This document shows, piece after piece, positions 8,265-15,815 of a DNA stretch of 64,000 bases (positions are counted from its first letter, which is position 1; the number at the start of each line of letters is the position of its first letter). The notes beneath the pieces are model-generated. The model saw only the letters and a list, made by a program, of their open reading frames with translations. It ran no database searches and had not been told where the DNA came from. This stretch comes from Hyphomicrobiales bacterium. Lineage in GTDB: Bacteria > Pseudomonadota > Alphaproteobacteria > Rhizobiales > Rhizobiaceae. The DNA lies in assembly GCA_900471925.1 (NCBI GenBank), contig UCGV01000003.1, positions 62,001-126,000 of the forward strand. The letters are read 5' to 3'. A program made the position numbers and the translations under genes.

Positions 8265-8942
8265 ATGCGCCCAGCCTTGCCCGTGCTCCTGAGCCTCACC
8301 GGTGGTTATGTCGATACCGCCGGCTTCCTGGCGCTCGGCGGACTCTTCCCCGCCCATGTCACCGGCAATTTCGTGACCCTCGGCGCCGCCCTTACCCACG
8401 GCACATCGGGCATCATCGCCAAGCTTCTGGCCCTGCCGGTCTTCTGCCTGACGGTACTCGTGCTGCGGTATCTGACGCACAACGTCCCGCCCGGCGATGA
8501 AAAGGGCCTGCGCCTGCTGCTTATCATCAAGCTGCTGTTCCTGATCGCCGGCGGCGCTTGCGCCATCCTGCTTTCGCCTTTCACCAATCCGGATGGCTTT
8601 CCGCTGGTAGCGACCGGCATGCTGCTCGTTGTCGCCATGGCAATCCAGAACGCCGCCCATCGCATCCATCTCGGCGCCGCCCCGCCAAGCACGCTGATGA
8701 CCGGCACGACGACGCAGATCATGATCGATCTCGGCGATCTCGCCCATGGCAGCCTTGGCGATCAGGCAAAGACGGTAAAGGGCCGCCTGTCGCGCATGGC
8801 AATTGCGGTAGCAGCCTTCGCACTCGGCTGCGGCCTTGCGGCCCTGCTCTTTGCCACGGTCGGCGTCTGGTGCTTCGCCCTGCCGCCGCTCTTTGCGGTC
8901 GTCACGGTCTGCCTCGCCTTTTCTACGCCGAAAGCCGCGTAA
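8265..8942 (+). CDS. DUF1275 (YoaK-family) membrane protein
   Basis: Integral membrane protein of 225 residues with about six hydrophobic helices. It carries the family opening LSLTGGYVDTAGFLALGGLFPAHVTGNFVTLGAAL and the central MAIQNAAHRIHLGAAPPSTLMTGTTTQ. The function of DUF1275 proteins is not established. I placed the start at ATG 8265, just after AGAGGGGAAAAG; a TTG in frame at 8244 lies upstream of that ribosome site. It is the last gene of the run, starting 30 bp after the exported VOC gene, and faces a small minus-strand membrane-protein gene. Confidence 0.85.
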   Translation: MRPALPVLLSLTGGYVDTAGFLALGGLFPAHVTGNFVTLGAALTHGTSGIIAKLLALPVFCLTVLVLRYLTHNVPPGDEKGLRLLLIIKLLFLIAGGACAILLSPFTNPDGFPLVATGMLLVVAMAIQNAAHRIHLGAAPPSTLMTGTTTQIMIDLGDLAHGSLGDQAKTVKGRLSRMAIAVAAFALGCGLAALLFATVGVWCFALPPLFAVVTVCLAFSTPKAA

Positions 8943-8951
8943 CAGCAGTCC

Positions 8952-9221
8952 TTAGCCGCCGATGCTTTTGCCGGCGGTGTTTGCCTCCGCCTCGGCAATA
9001 CGCTGCCGCAGCGTGGCCTTGCGCGCCTCGATCTCAAGCGAAATCAATTCAAAAATTGGCCCATTGCGTCGCCAGAGGGCTATGGTGCTGAACGCGGGAG
9101 CGACAATGGCCGCGATAAGGATTGCCATCGCCTCGCCATTGTCCGGCAAGCCCCGCACCACAATCAGCGCCGCAACGAGGATCAGCAGGATCAGATTGGC
9201 AAGAATGGCGATGATATGCAT
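8952..9221 (-). CDS. Small membrane protein of unknown function
   Basis: An 89-residue protein I cannot assign to a named family. Two hydrophobic stretches are visible, about residues 1-22 (MHIIAILANLILLILVAALI) and 31-50 (AMAILIAAIVAPAFSTIALW), followed by a charged, probably coiled-coil tail (ELISLEIEARKATLRQRIAEAEA). The ATG at 9221 has AGAGAGCC upstream on the minus strand; the frame remains open further upstream but across the divergent promoter region. It converges with the DUF1275 gene, only 9 bp between stops, and diverges from uvrD. Coding use matches its neighbours, so I regard it as real. Confidence 0.65.
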   Translation of the reverse strand: MHIIAILANLILLILVAALIVVRGLPDNGEAMAILIAAIVAPAFSTIALWRRNGPIFELISLEIEARKATLRQRIAEAEANTAGKSIGG

Positions 9222-9258
9222 GAGGCTCTCTCTATGGTCGGCGCGAGACCATAGTTGA

Positions 9259-9298
9259 GGTCCGGCAGGATCACAACTCCTGGGCAGGCCTCCGGACC
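9259..9298. other. Nested hairpin in the divergent region before uvrD
   Basis: Outer arms GGTCCGG (9259-9265) and CCGGACC (9292-9298) enclose an inner stem CAGGA/TCCTG (9266-9270, 9278-9282). It could be a structured leader or an operator between the small membrane-protein gene and uvrD. The structure is seen; the role is unknown. Confidence 0.35.
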
Positions 9299-9393
9299 GC
9301 GCAAATAAACCGCCTGAGGATAGCTGAGCACCTGGGAATGAAAGCAGAACATCTTTTCTGGTCTTTCCTTCCCGAATCACTACATTACGCGCC

Positions 9394-11889
9394 ATGAGCA
9401 ATAGTTTCGACGATATGCCCTTCTTCCAAGAAGAACCGGGCGATGCGCCGCGCAAGCCGCAAGCACCTGCAGCACCCGCTCCAAGGGCACCTGCTGCCGG
9501 CGGCGGCATTGCCGCCCGCGCCATGGCAGCCCGTGATGGCGGCCGCCCCGATTATCTTGCCGGACTCAATCCGGAACAGCGTGAAGCGGTCGAGACACTG
9601 GAAGGCCCCGTCCTCGTGCTCGCCGGCGCCGGCACCGGCAAGACGCGCGTGCTCACCACCCGCATTGCCCATATCCTCCAGACCGGCCGCGCCTTCCCCT
9701 CGCAGATCCTCGCCGTGACCTTCACCAACAAGGCCGCCCGCGAGATGAAGGAGCGTATCGCGCTTCTCGTCGGCGGCGCCGTCGAAGGCATGCCCTGGCT
9801 CGGTACCTTTCACTCCATCGGTGTGAAGCTCTTGCGCCGCCATGCCGAACTTGTCGGCCTGCGCTCCGACTTCACCATCCTCGATACCGATGACGTTATC
9901 AGGCTCATCAAGCAGATCATCCAGGCCGAAGGCCTCGACGACAAACGCTGGCCGGCCAAGCAGTTCGCCGGCATGATCGATACCTGGAAGAACAAGGGCC
10001 TCGGCCCTGCCGACATTCCTGAAGGCGATGCGCGTGCTTTCGCCAATGGCCGCGGCCGCGATCTCTATTTCGCCTATCAGAACCGCCTCTCGACGCTGAA
10101 CGCCTGCGATTTCGGCGACCTCCTGATGCATCCGATCGCGATCTTCCGCAAGCAGCCGGATCTGCTGAAGGAATATCACCAGAAGTTCCGCTTCATCCTC
10201 GTCGACGAGTATCAGGACACCAACACCGCCCAATATATGTGGCTGCGGCTTCTCGCCCAGCGGCCGAAGGGCGAGCCGCAGAATGTCTGCTGCGTCGGCG
10301 ACGACGACCAGTCGATCTACGGCTGGCGCGGCGCGGAAGTGGACAACATCCTGCGCTTCGAGAAGGATTTCCCGGGCGCCAAGGTGATCAAGCTCGAGCG
10401 GAACTACCGCTCGACAGCCCATATCCTCGGTGCCGCCGCCCACCTCATTACCCATAATGAGGGCCGCCTCGGCAAGACGCTCTTCACCGATCGCTCCGAC
10501 CCTGATGACATCAAGGTCCAGGTGCACGCCTCCTGGGATTCGGAAGAGGAAGCGCGCGCCATCGGCGAGGAAATCGAGCGCCTGCAGCGCGGCGATGCCG
10601 ACGGCAAGAAGCACCTGCTGAACGACATGGCGATCCTTGTGCGCGCCTCCTTCCAGATGCGCGAGTTCGAAGACCGCTTCGTCACACTCGGCCTGAACTA
10701 CCGCGTCATCGGCGGCCCGCGCTTCTACGAGCGTCTCGAAATCCGCGACGCCATGGCCTATTTCCGCCTCGTCTCGCAGCCGGCCGACGACCTCGCTTTC
10801 GAGCGCATCATCAATACGCCGAAGCGCGGCCTTGGCGACACCACGGTACGCGCGCTGCACGATTACGCCCGCGCCCGCGACATCCCGATGCTGGCCGCCG
10901 CCGCCGACATGATCGAGACGGATGAGCTGAAGCCGAAGGCCCGCAAGGCACTCTTCGATGTGATTCAATCTTTCCGCCGCTGGCAGGAACTGCTTGAAAA
11001 CACACCACATACCGAGCTTGCCGAACAGATACTCGAAGAGTCGGGCTATACCGACATGTGGAAGAACGACAAGAGCGCCGAAGCGCCGGGTCGCCTTGAA
11101 AACCTCAAGGAACTCATCCGCTCCATGGATAGCTTCGAATCCATGCGCGGCTTCCTCGAACACGTCTCCCTCGTCATGGATGCCGAGACCAACGAAAATC
11201 TCGACGCAGTCTCCATCATGACGCTGCACTCGGCCAAGGGCCTGGAATTCGACACCGTCTTCCTGCCCGGCTGGGAGGAAGGCCTCTTCCCGCACCAGCG
11301 CTCGCTCGATGAATCCGGCCGCGCCGGCCTGGAGGAAGAGCGCCGCCTCGCCTATGTCGGCATTACCCGCGCCAAGCACCGCTGCCACATCTGGTTCGTC
11401 TCCAATCGCCGCATCCACGGACTCTGGCAGTCGACCATCCCCTCGCGTTTCCTCGAAGAACTGCCGGAAACCCATGTGGAAGTGGCCGAGATGGAACAGA
11501 ATTACGGCGGTTACGGCCGTGGCGGCGGTTACGGCCAGTCGCGCTTCGACAAGGCCGACCCCTTCGCCAATTCCTATTCCACACCCGGCTGGAAACGCGC
11601 CCAGGCCAACAAGACCGACGCTACCCGCGACAACTGGGGCACCCGCTCCGGCCACGCCGTGGAGCGCATCGGCTATGGCGAAAGCGGCCCGCGCGGCCGC
11701 ACCATCGAGGGCGAACTGGTGGCGAAATCCACTGCGACCGAACCCTCACGCTTCGCCCTCGGCGACCGCGTATTCCACCAGAAATTCGGCAACGGCTCCA
11801 TTGCAGGCATCGAAGGCAACAAGCTGACAATCGATTTCGATCGTGCCGGCCAGAAACGCGTGCTGGATGGGTTTGTAGAGCGGGCTTGA
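9394..11889 (+). CDS. uvrD: UvrD/PcrA-type superfamily 1 DNA helicase
   Basis: ATP-dependent 3'-5' DNA helicase of 831 residues acting in nucleotide excision and mismatch repair and in clearing replication conflicts. After a Pro/Ala-rich N-terminal tail the helicase motifs appear in order: motif I GAGTGKT (78-84), ILAVTFTNKAAREMKER (Ia), ILVDEYQDTN (II), GDDDQSIYGWRGA (III), LERNYRS (IV), SIMTLHSAKGLEFD (V) and RRLAYVGITRAK (VI). The C-terminus has a Gly/Tyr-rich linker (YGGYGRGGGYG) and the tudor-like end RVFHQKFGNGSIAGIEG, as in PcrA/UvrD. The length is slightly above E. coli UvrD because of the N-terminal tail. It is probably monocistronic, with a 332-bp gap behind it. Confidence 0.95.
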   Translation: MSNSFDDMPFFQEEPGDAPRKPQAPAAPAPRAPAAGGGIAARAMAARDGGRPDYLAGLNPEQREAVETLEGPVLVLAGAGTGKTRVLTTRIAHILQTGRAFPSQILAVTFTNKAAREMKERIALLVGGAVEGMPWLGTFHSIGVKLLRRHAELVGLRSDFTILDTDDVIRLIKQIIQAEGLDDKRWPAKQFAGMIDTWKNKGLGPADIPEGDARAFANGRGRDLYFAYQNRLSTLNACDFGDLLMHPIAIFRKQPDLLKEYHQKFRFILVDEYQDTNTAQYMWLRLLAQRPKGEPQNVCCVGDDDQSIYGWRGAEVDNILRFEKDFPGAKVIKLERNYRSTAHILGAAAHLITHNEGRLGKTLFTDRSDPDDIKVQVHASWDSEEEARAIGEEIERLQRGDADGKKHLLNDMAILVRASFQMREFEDRFVTLGLNYRVIGGPRFYERLEIRDAMAYFRLVSQPADDLAFERIINTPKRGLGDTTVRALHDYARARDIPMLAAAADMIETDELKPKARKALFDVIQSFRRWQELLENTPHTELAEQILEESGYTDMWKNDKSAEAPGRLENLKELIRSMDSFESMRGFLEHVSLVMDAETNENLDAVSIMTLHSAKGLEFDTVFLPGWEEGLFPHQRSLDESGRAGLEEERRLAYVGITRAKHRCHIWFVSNRRIHGLWQSTIPSRFLEELPETHVEVAEMEQNYGGYGRGGGYGQSRFDKADPFANSYSTPGWKRAQANKTDATRDNWGTRSGHAVERIGYGESGPRGRTIEGELVAKSTATEPSRFALGDRVFHQKFGNGSIAGIEGNKLTIDFDRAGQKRVLDGFVERA

Positions 11890-12221
11890 TATAGCCAGCG
11901 CGCCGAGCCGATAGCGGCGGCAAGATCAGCCAATGGAACGAGATAAATACGGACACGATGTTGTCCGTATTCGCCGGCGGGCAACCAGCAGATGTCCGGC
12001 TTCGGCGGTGACATCAGTGATTCTATCACGCGCGCTTGAATTTCTTAACAAATCACGAAGAACGCGTTCGGTTGTGGCCAAATTTGTCGATCGCGCCGGC
12101 ACCCGTCAATAGCCGTTTCCCCTGACAAAACGCCGCTTTGACGCTATCGGCAAATCAGCTTAGCCCGGTCACTGCCCGCCCATGAAAGGCAGGCTTCACA
12201 AGACCTTCAAAGGAGGTTCAA
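11890..12221. other. Intergenic region between uvrD and the EF-hand gene, 332 bp
   Basis: This contains one striking dyad at 11946-11971 (listed separately), a Lys/Asn-poor AT patch around 12040-12055, and the strong ribosome site AAAGGAGG at 12209-12216 for the next gene. I see no small ORF with a ribosome site and no T-rich terminator. Confidence 0.5.
11946..11971. promoter_or_regulatory. 26-bp perfect dyad downstream of uvrD
   Basis: Arms AATACGGACA (11946-11955) and TGTCCGTATT (11962-11971) are perfectly complementary with a 6-nt spacer. No T tract follows on either strand. It is either a hairpin at the 3' end of the uvrD transcript or a protein-binding operator of the ACGGACA-N6-TGTCCGT kind. 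Confidence 0.45.
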
Positions 12222-12731
12222 GTGACCAGTGTTTCAGCCCTGGGCAGCACGCTGACCCAGTATAAAGCCCCCCTCAATCCCCTCGACACGAACGGTGACG
12301 GCGTCGTCTCTGCAGATGAGCTTGCTGCCGCTTCCCAGTCTTCGTCCAACGGCGCCTCGTCCAGCAACAGCGCGTCCACCGGCGATGACGGCTCCTCCGC
12401 GACCGATGTCGTCCAGAAGATAACAGCCGATATTCTGGCCCTCATGCTCTCGCTCCAGAAGACGGATGGCGACAGCAAGTCCGGCACCGACAACGACAGC
12501 GACAATTCCAAGGGTGCGCTCTCTGCCCTTGATGCCAATGGCGACGGCAAGTTGACCACGTCAGAGCTTCTTTCCGCCGACCCGCAGAAGGTTGCTGCCG
12601 CCGGCGGTGACGATGAAGACGGCGGCCTGATGGCCAAAGTCCTGACCGACATGCAGACCTCTCTTCGTGCCTACCAGACGACCTACGGTAACTCGCCCGC
12701 CGCCAGCGGCGACAGCGACCAGACGGCCTGA
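12222..12731 (+). CDS. Two-EF-hand calcium-binding protein
   Basis: A 169-residue protein with two canonical 12-residue EF-hand loops, DTNGDGVVSADE (22-33) and DANGDGKLTTSE (104-115). Each has Asp at positions 1 and 5, Asn at 3 and Glu at 12. Between them is a Ser/Asp-rich acidic stretch (about 38-98) around one hydrophobic helix (TADILALMLSLQ, 68-79). No N-terminal signal peptide is obvious. The GTG start at 12222 is supported by AAAGGAGG six bases upstream. Rhizobia are known to make EF-hand proteins such as calsymin (CasA); this one is shorter and I would not call it CasA. A Ca-buffering or Ca-sensing role is inferred from the loops alone. Confidence 0.85.
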   Translation: MTSVSALGSTLTQYKAPLNPLDTNGDGVVSADELAAASQSSSNGASSSNSASTGDDGSSATDVVQKITADILALMLSLQKTDGDSKSGTDNDSDNSKGALSALDANGDGKLTTSELLSADPQKVAAAGGDDEDGGLMAKVLTDMQTSLRAYQTTYGNSPAASGDSDQTA

Positions 12732-12737
12732 TCTCAT

Positions 12738-12759
12738 GAGGCTCCGCCGGGGGAGCCTC
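12738..12759 (+). other. Hairpin just after the EF-hand gene
   Basis: An 8-bp stem, GAGGCTCC (12738-12745) and GGAGCCTC (12752-12759), begins 7 bp after the stop codon. No T run follows, so it may stabilise the 3' end or act with Rho. Confidence 0.4.
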
Positions 12760-12968
12760 GATGACAGGCCGCATACCCTACCAGCCGCGTCCCCTGCTAC
12801 CCTCATGCGCCCATCGCGCGGCAGCACCTGCGCTGATCGAGCGGCACACCTTCAGTTGAAGCCCCTTCCGCCATCCTCCCTCATCGACCTTTCCGATCAC
12901 ACGAATGCCCTGTAAATGACGTCTCCAGGCGTTCATCTTTGGCTTCCCCCGATCCCGCGAGATTTCCG

Positions 12969-13478
12969 ATGACGGTTATACCGACGCTTCACACCGAGCG
13001 ACTGATCCTGCGGGCTCCCGCCATGGAGGACTGGCCGGACTACCATGCGCTGATGATCTCCGACCGCGCCCTCTATATGGGCGGCCCGCATTCGACCAAG
13101 GCAGCCTGGGGCATGTTCTGCCACGACGTCGCGCTCTGGACGCTTGAAGGCCATGGCGCCTTGATGATGGAGGATCGCACCACGGGAGAGTGCCTTGGCC
13201 AGGTCGGCATCAATTACGGCCCGCTTTTTCCCGAGCGCGAACTCGGCTGGCTCGTCTATCCCCAGGCCGAGGGCAAGGGTTACGCCTATGAGGCCGCCGC
13301 AGCGCTGCGCGACTGGGCCTTCAAGACGCGTCGCCTGAACACGCTGGTGAGCTATATCGCACCGCCCAACCTGCGCTCAATCCGCCTTGCTGAACGGCTG
13401 GGCGCCGTTCCGGACGAGACGGCGCAGCGGCAGTTGGGCGACGAAGACGATCTGGTGTTCCGCCACCCCTCCCCATAA
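12969..13478 (+). CDS. GNAT-family N-acetyltransferase (RimJ/RimL-like)
   Basis: A 169-residue acetyl-CoA-dependent acyltransferase. TLHTERLILRAPAMEDWPDY is the usual start of the RimJ/RimL-like (Acetyltransf_3) group. The acetyl-CoA site is in ELGWLVYPQAEGKGYAYEAA (Q/R-x-x-G-x-G/A pattern), followed by RLNTLVSYIAPPNLRSIRLAERLGA. The start at ATG 12969 leaves exactly the family N-terminus; ten more in-frame codons exist upstream. It stands alone between the EF-hand gene and pncA. The acceptor substrate cannot be told from sequence. Confidence 0.88.
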   Translation: MTVIPTLHTERLILRAPAMEDWPDYHALMISDRALYMGGPHSTKAAWGMFCHDVALWTLEGHGALMMEDRTTGECLGQVGINYGPLFPERELGWLVYPQAEGKGYAYEAAAALRDWAFKTRRLNTLVSYIAPPNLRSIRLAERLGAVPDETAQRQLGDEDDLVFRHPSP

Positions 13479-13686
13479 TCTATCGAATAAGCCCAGATAT
13501 ATCACGCGAGATACTTGGCGCCTTCACGTATAGGACGAGCAGCCATAGAAAAACTGTGGCCATGCTGCCATTTGCCACCCTTCATACGAGAAATAGCACT
13601 TGCGCCCCGCCCCCCGGAAATCCACTAGTTGATTGCGCTGACATCGGTTGGCATTTTGCAGTGCGATATGCGTAAGGGATAGCTTG

Positions 13687-14313
13687 ATGAAAGCATTGCT
13701 ACTGGTCGATATTCAAAATGGCTTCTGTCCCGGAGGCAACCTGCCGGTACTTGATGGTCATGAAGTCGTTCCGGTCGCCAACAGCCTGATCGATAGCGGC
13801 AAATACGATCTTATCGTCGCCTCGCAGGATTGGCATCCGGCCGACCACGGCAGCTTCGCCTCCTCCCATCCCGACAAGAACCCTTTCGAAATGGGTGAAC
13901 TTTCCGGCAAGCCGCAGATGCTTTGGCCGGATCACTGCGTTCAATATACGCGCGACGCCGAACTGCATCCCGAGCTCCACTCGGCCCAGATCGACCTGAT
14001 CCAGCAGAAGGGCGAAAACAGAAACGTCGACAGCTATTCCGCCTTCCGCGACAACGATCAGCATGCCGTGACCGGCCTTGCCGATTTCCTTGTCGATCAG
14101 GACGTGACGGAACTCGACGTCTGCGGGCTTGCGACCGACTATTGCGTCAAGTTCTCCGCGCTCGATGCGCTGGACCTGATCCCCGGCGTCAAGGTTCGCT
14201 TCATCGAGGATGCCAGCCGTGGCATCTCGCCGGAGGGTGTCGCCGCGGCGATCGACGAGATGCGCCAACAAGGCATCTCTATCGTCAACAGCGCCGATAT
14301 TCTGGCCGAATAA
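13687..14313 (+). CDS. pncA: Nicotinamidase
   Basis: Hydrolyses nicotinamide to nicotinate and ammonia in the NAD salvage pathway; also the pyrazinamidase of other bacteria. It has 208 residues. Catalytic Asp8 lies in LLVDIQNGFCPGGNLPV, the metal-binding pair Asp48/His50 in SQDWHPADHGSFASSHP, the probable catalytic Lys108 in IQQKGENRNVDSYSAF, and the nucleophile Cys153 in VCGLATDYCVKFSALDAL. Length and motifs match PncA closely. The ATG at 13687 (MKALLLVDIQ) is chosen over upstream in-frame codons. A DUF2164 gene converges from the right, its stop abutting that of pncA. Confidence 0.93.
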   Translation: MKALLLVDIQNGFCPGGNLPVLDGHEVVPVANSLIDSGKYDLIVASQDWHPADHGSFASSHPDKNPFEMGELSGKPQMLWPDHCVQYTRDAELHPELHSAQIDLIQQKGENRNVDSYSAFRDNDQHAVTGLADFLVDQDVTELDVCGLATDYCVKFSALDALDLIPGVKVRFIEDASRGISPEGVAAAIDEMRQQGISIVNSADILAE

Positions 14314-14565
14314 TCAGCCTTTAGTCCCTTCCTCGCGTTCCAGCAGATAGATCTCCTCGCCGAAATCCTCCATCTTCTTCTGGAGGGCGGCATGGGCATC
14401 TCTGAGCCCTTTGTTATAGAAATAAGGGCCTATCTTGTCGGCGAAGAAATCGAGCAGGAATTCGGCCGGAAGCACGCCGATCGGGTCCAATTCCCTGTCA
14501 AAATACTGGCGGATGTGCGAAACGATCTCCGCTTTTTCTTCCTTGGAAAATTCGATCTTCTTCAT
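14314..14565 (-). CDS. DUF2164 family protein
   Basis: A small soluble protein of 83 residues matching the DUF2164 pattern: IEFSKEEKAEIVSHIRQYF, then the conserved ELDPIGVLPAEFLLDFF and IGPYFYNKGLRDA, ending in a charged helix. The function is unknown. The start is ATG 14565, preceded by GGGAGACC on the minus strand; the frame extends a further 40 codons upstream but without family similarity. It is convergent with pncA and divergent from azlC, so probably monocistronic. Confidence 0.85.
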   Translation of the reverse strand: MKKIEFSKEEKAEIVSHIRQYFDRELDPIGVLPAEFLLDFFADKIGPYFYNKGLRDAHAALQKKMEDFGEEIYLLEREEGTKG

Positions 14566-14699
14566 GGTCTCCCTCGCGCCGCTTGTGGCGCAAACCGGCC
14601 ACGCTTCAGCAAAATCGATTGGTGAATCAAGGAAATTCAATTGCCGCAGCAGGCGAGACACCATAGAGGGAAATTTCAATTCCAACAGGACGTAATCCC

Positions 14700-15431
14700 A
14701 TGAATCGCGCCGACTTTGTCGAAGGTTTGCGGGGCGGCTTTCCCGTGGCGCTCGCCTCAGCCCCCTTCGGAGCGCTGTTCGGCGCCCTTGCCGCCGAGCA
14801 GGGCATGTCGCTCTCCGAACTCACCTTCATGAGCGCCACCGTCTATGCCGGCGCCAGCCAGCTGGTCGGTATCGAGCTTTTCGGCCATAATGTGCAGGCT
14901 TGGGTGATCGTGCTGTCGATCCTCGCCGTCAACTTCCGCCATGTGCTCTATTCAGCGGCGATCGCCCGCTACATCGGCCACTTCACGGCAATCCAGAAGT
15001 TCTTCACCTTCTTCCTGCTGGTCGATCCGCAATTTGCCGAAACCGTCAAGCGCGGCGAGGCAGGCCAGCCGGTTACCTTCACCTGGTATCTCGGCTTCGG
15101 CATCGTCATCTATATTCCCTGGGTTCTGATCAGCCTCGTCGGCGGCATGCTGGGCACGTTGATCGGCGATCCCAAGACCATCGGCCTCGATATCCTGCTG
15201 CCGACCTATTTCCTCGGCATCGTGCTCGGCTTCCGCAAGCGCGACAATTTCCTGCCCGTCGCGCTGACAAGTGCCGTCGCCTCAGTCATCGCTTATCATT
15301 TCGTCGGTTCGCCGTGGCATGTCAGCCTGGGCGCGGTCGCCGGCATCATCCTTGCCGCATTTCTGCCCCTGCCCGCTGAGGCGCCGGATCTCGAAGCCGA
15401 CGCTCTCAACACCGAAAATCACGAGGTCTGA
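14700..15431 (+). CDS. azlC: AzlC-family branched-chain amino acid exporter, large subunit
   Basis: Integral membrane protein of 243 residues that with AzlD forms a branched-chain amino acid exporter. The family opening FVEGLRGGFPVALASAPFGALFGALAAEQG and MSATVYAGASQLVGIELFG are clear, and about six membrane segments can be traced. The stop is followed by one base and the azlD ATG, so the two are translated as a unit. This LIV-E pair is common in alphaproteobacteria; no regulator gene (AzlB/Lrp type) is adjacent. Confidence 0.9.
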   Translation: MNRADFVEGLRGGFPVALASAPFGALFGALAAEQGMSLSELTFMSATVYAGASQLVGIELFGHNVQAWVIVLSILAVNFRHVLYSAAIARYIGHFTAIQKFFTFFLLVDPQFAETVKRGEAGQPVTFTWYLGFGIVIYIPWVLISLVGGMLGTLIGDPKTIGLDILLPTYFLGIVLGFRKRDNFLPVALTSAVASVIAYHFVGSPWHVSLGAVAGIILAAFLPLPAEAPDLEADALNTENHEV

Positions 15432-15432
15432 G

Positions 15433-15741
15433 ATGCAATTCGATCTCCACATGGCTCTCGTGATTATCGCCGCCGCAGCCGCGACCTATGCCACGCGCAT
15501 CGGCGGCTACATTCTCATTACCAAGATGAAGCGCATTCCGCCGCGCATGGAAGCCGCGCTCAATGCCGTGCCGGCGGCCGTGCTGACCACGCTCGTCGCA
15601 CCTGCCTTTTTCATCGGTGGCTGGGATTCGAAGCTGGCGCTCGCCGTCGCTCTCGTCATCGGCCTACGCTTCTCGCATACCTGGATGCTTGTGGCCGCCT
15701 GGATCATCGTCATGACCTGGCGGCACACGATCGGGCTCTAA
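15433..15741 (+). CDS. azlD: AzlD-family branched-chain amino acid exporter, small subunit
   Basis: A 102-residue membrane protein with about four hydrophobic segments. AAAAATYATRIGGYILI, then PPRMEAALNAVPAAVLTTLVAPAF, is diagnostic of AzlD. The ATG at 15433 lies one base after the azlC stop. It works with AzlC as the partner of the exporter. A palindromic repeat follows 27 bp after the stop and probably separates it from the convergent pepP gene. Confidence 0.9.
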   Translation: MQFDLHMALVIIAAAAATYATRIGGYILITKMKRIPPRMEAALNAVPAAVLTTLVAPAFFIGGWDSKLALAVALVIGLRFSHTWMLVAAWIIVMTWRHTIGL

Positions 15742-15767
15742 GTGAATTTCGCAAAAACAAAGAGATA

Positions 15768-15803
15768 GAGCATTTCCCTGAATCAGTTGAACAGGGAATG
15801 CTC
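15768..15803. repeat. Palindromic intergenic repeat between azlD and pepP
   Basis: The left arm GAGCATTTCCCTG (15768-15780) pairs with CAGGGAATGCTC (15792-15803) with one bulged T, giving a 12-bp stem and 11-nt loop. The sequence type (AGAGCATT...GAATGCTC) is familiar from dispersed rhizobial intergenic palindromes. It sits between two convergent genes and may serve as a bidirectional terminator. Confidence 0.55.
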
Positions 15804-15815
15804 CAGTCCTTGCCG

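Noticed and set aside
9385..11655. 756-codon open frame on the minus strand opposite uvrD
   Set aside because: Antisense shadow of a gene with strong GC3 bias; the product is low-quality and resembles no family, while uvrD carries all helicase motifs.
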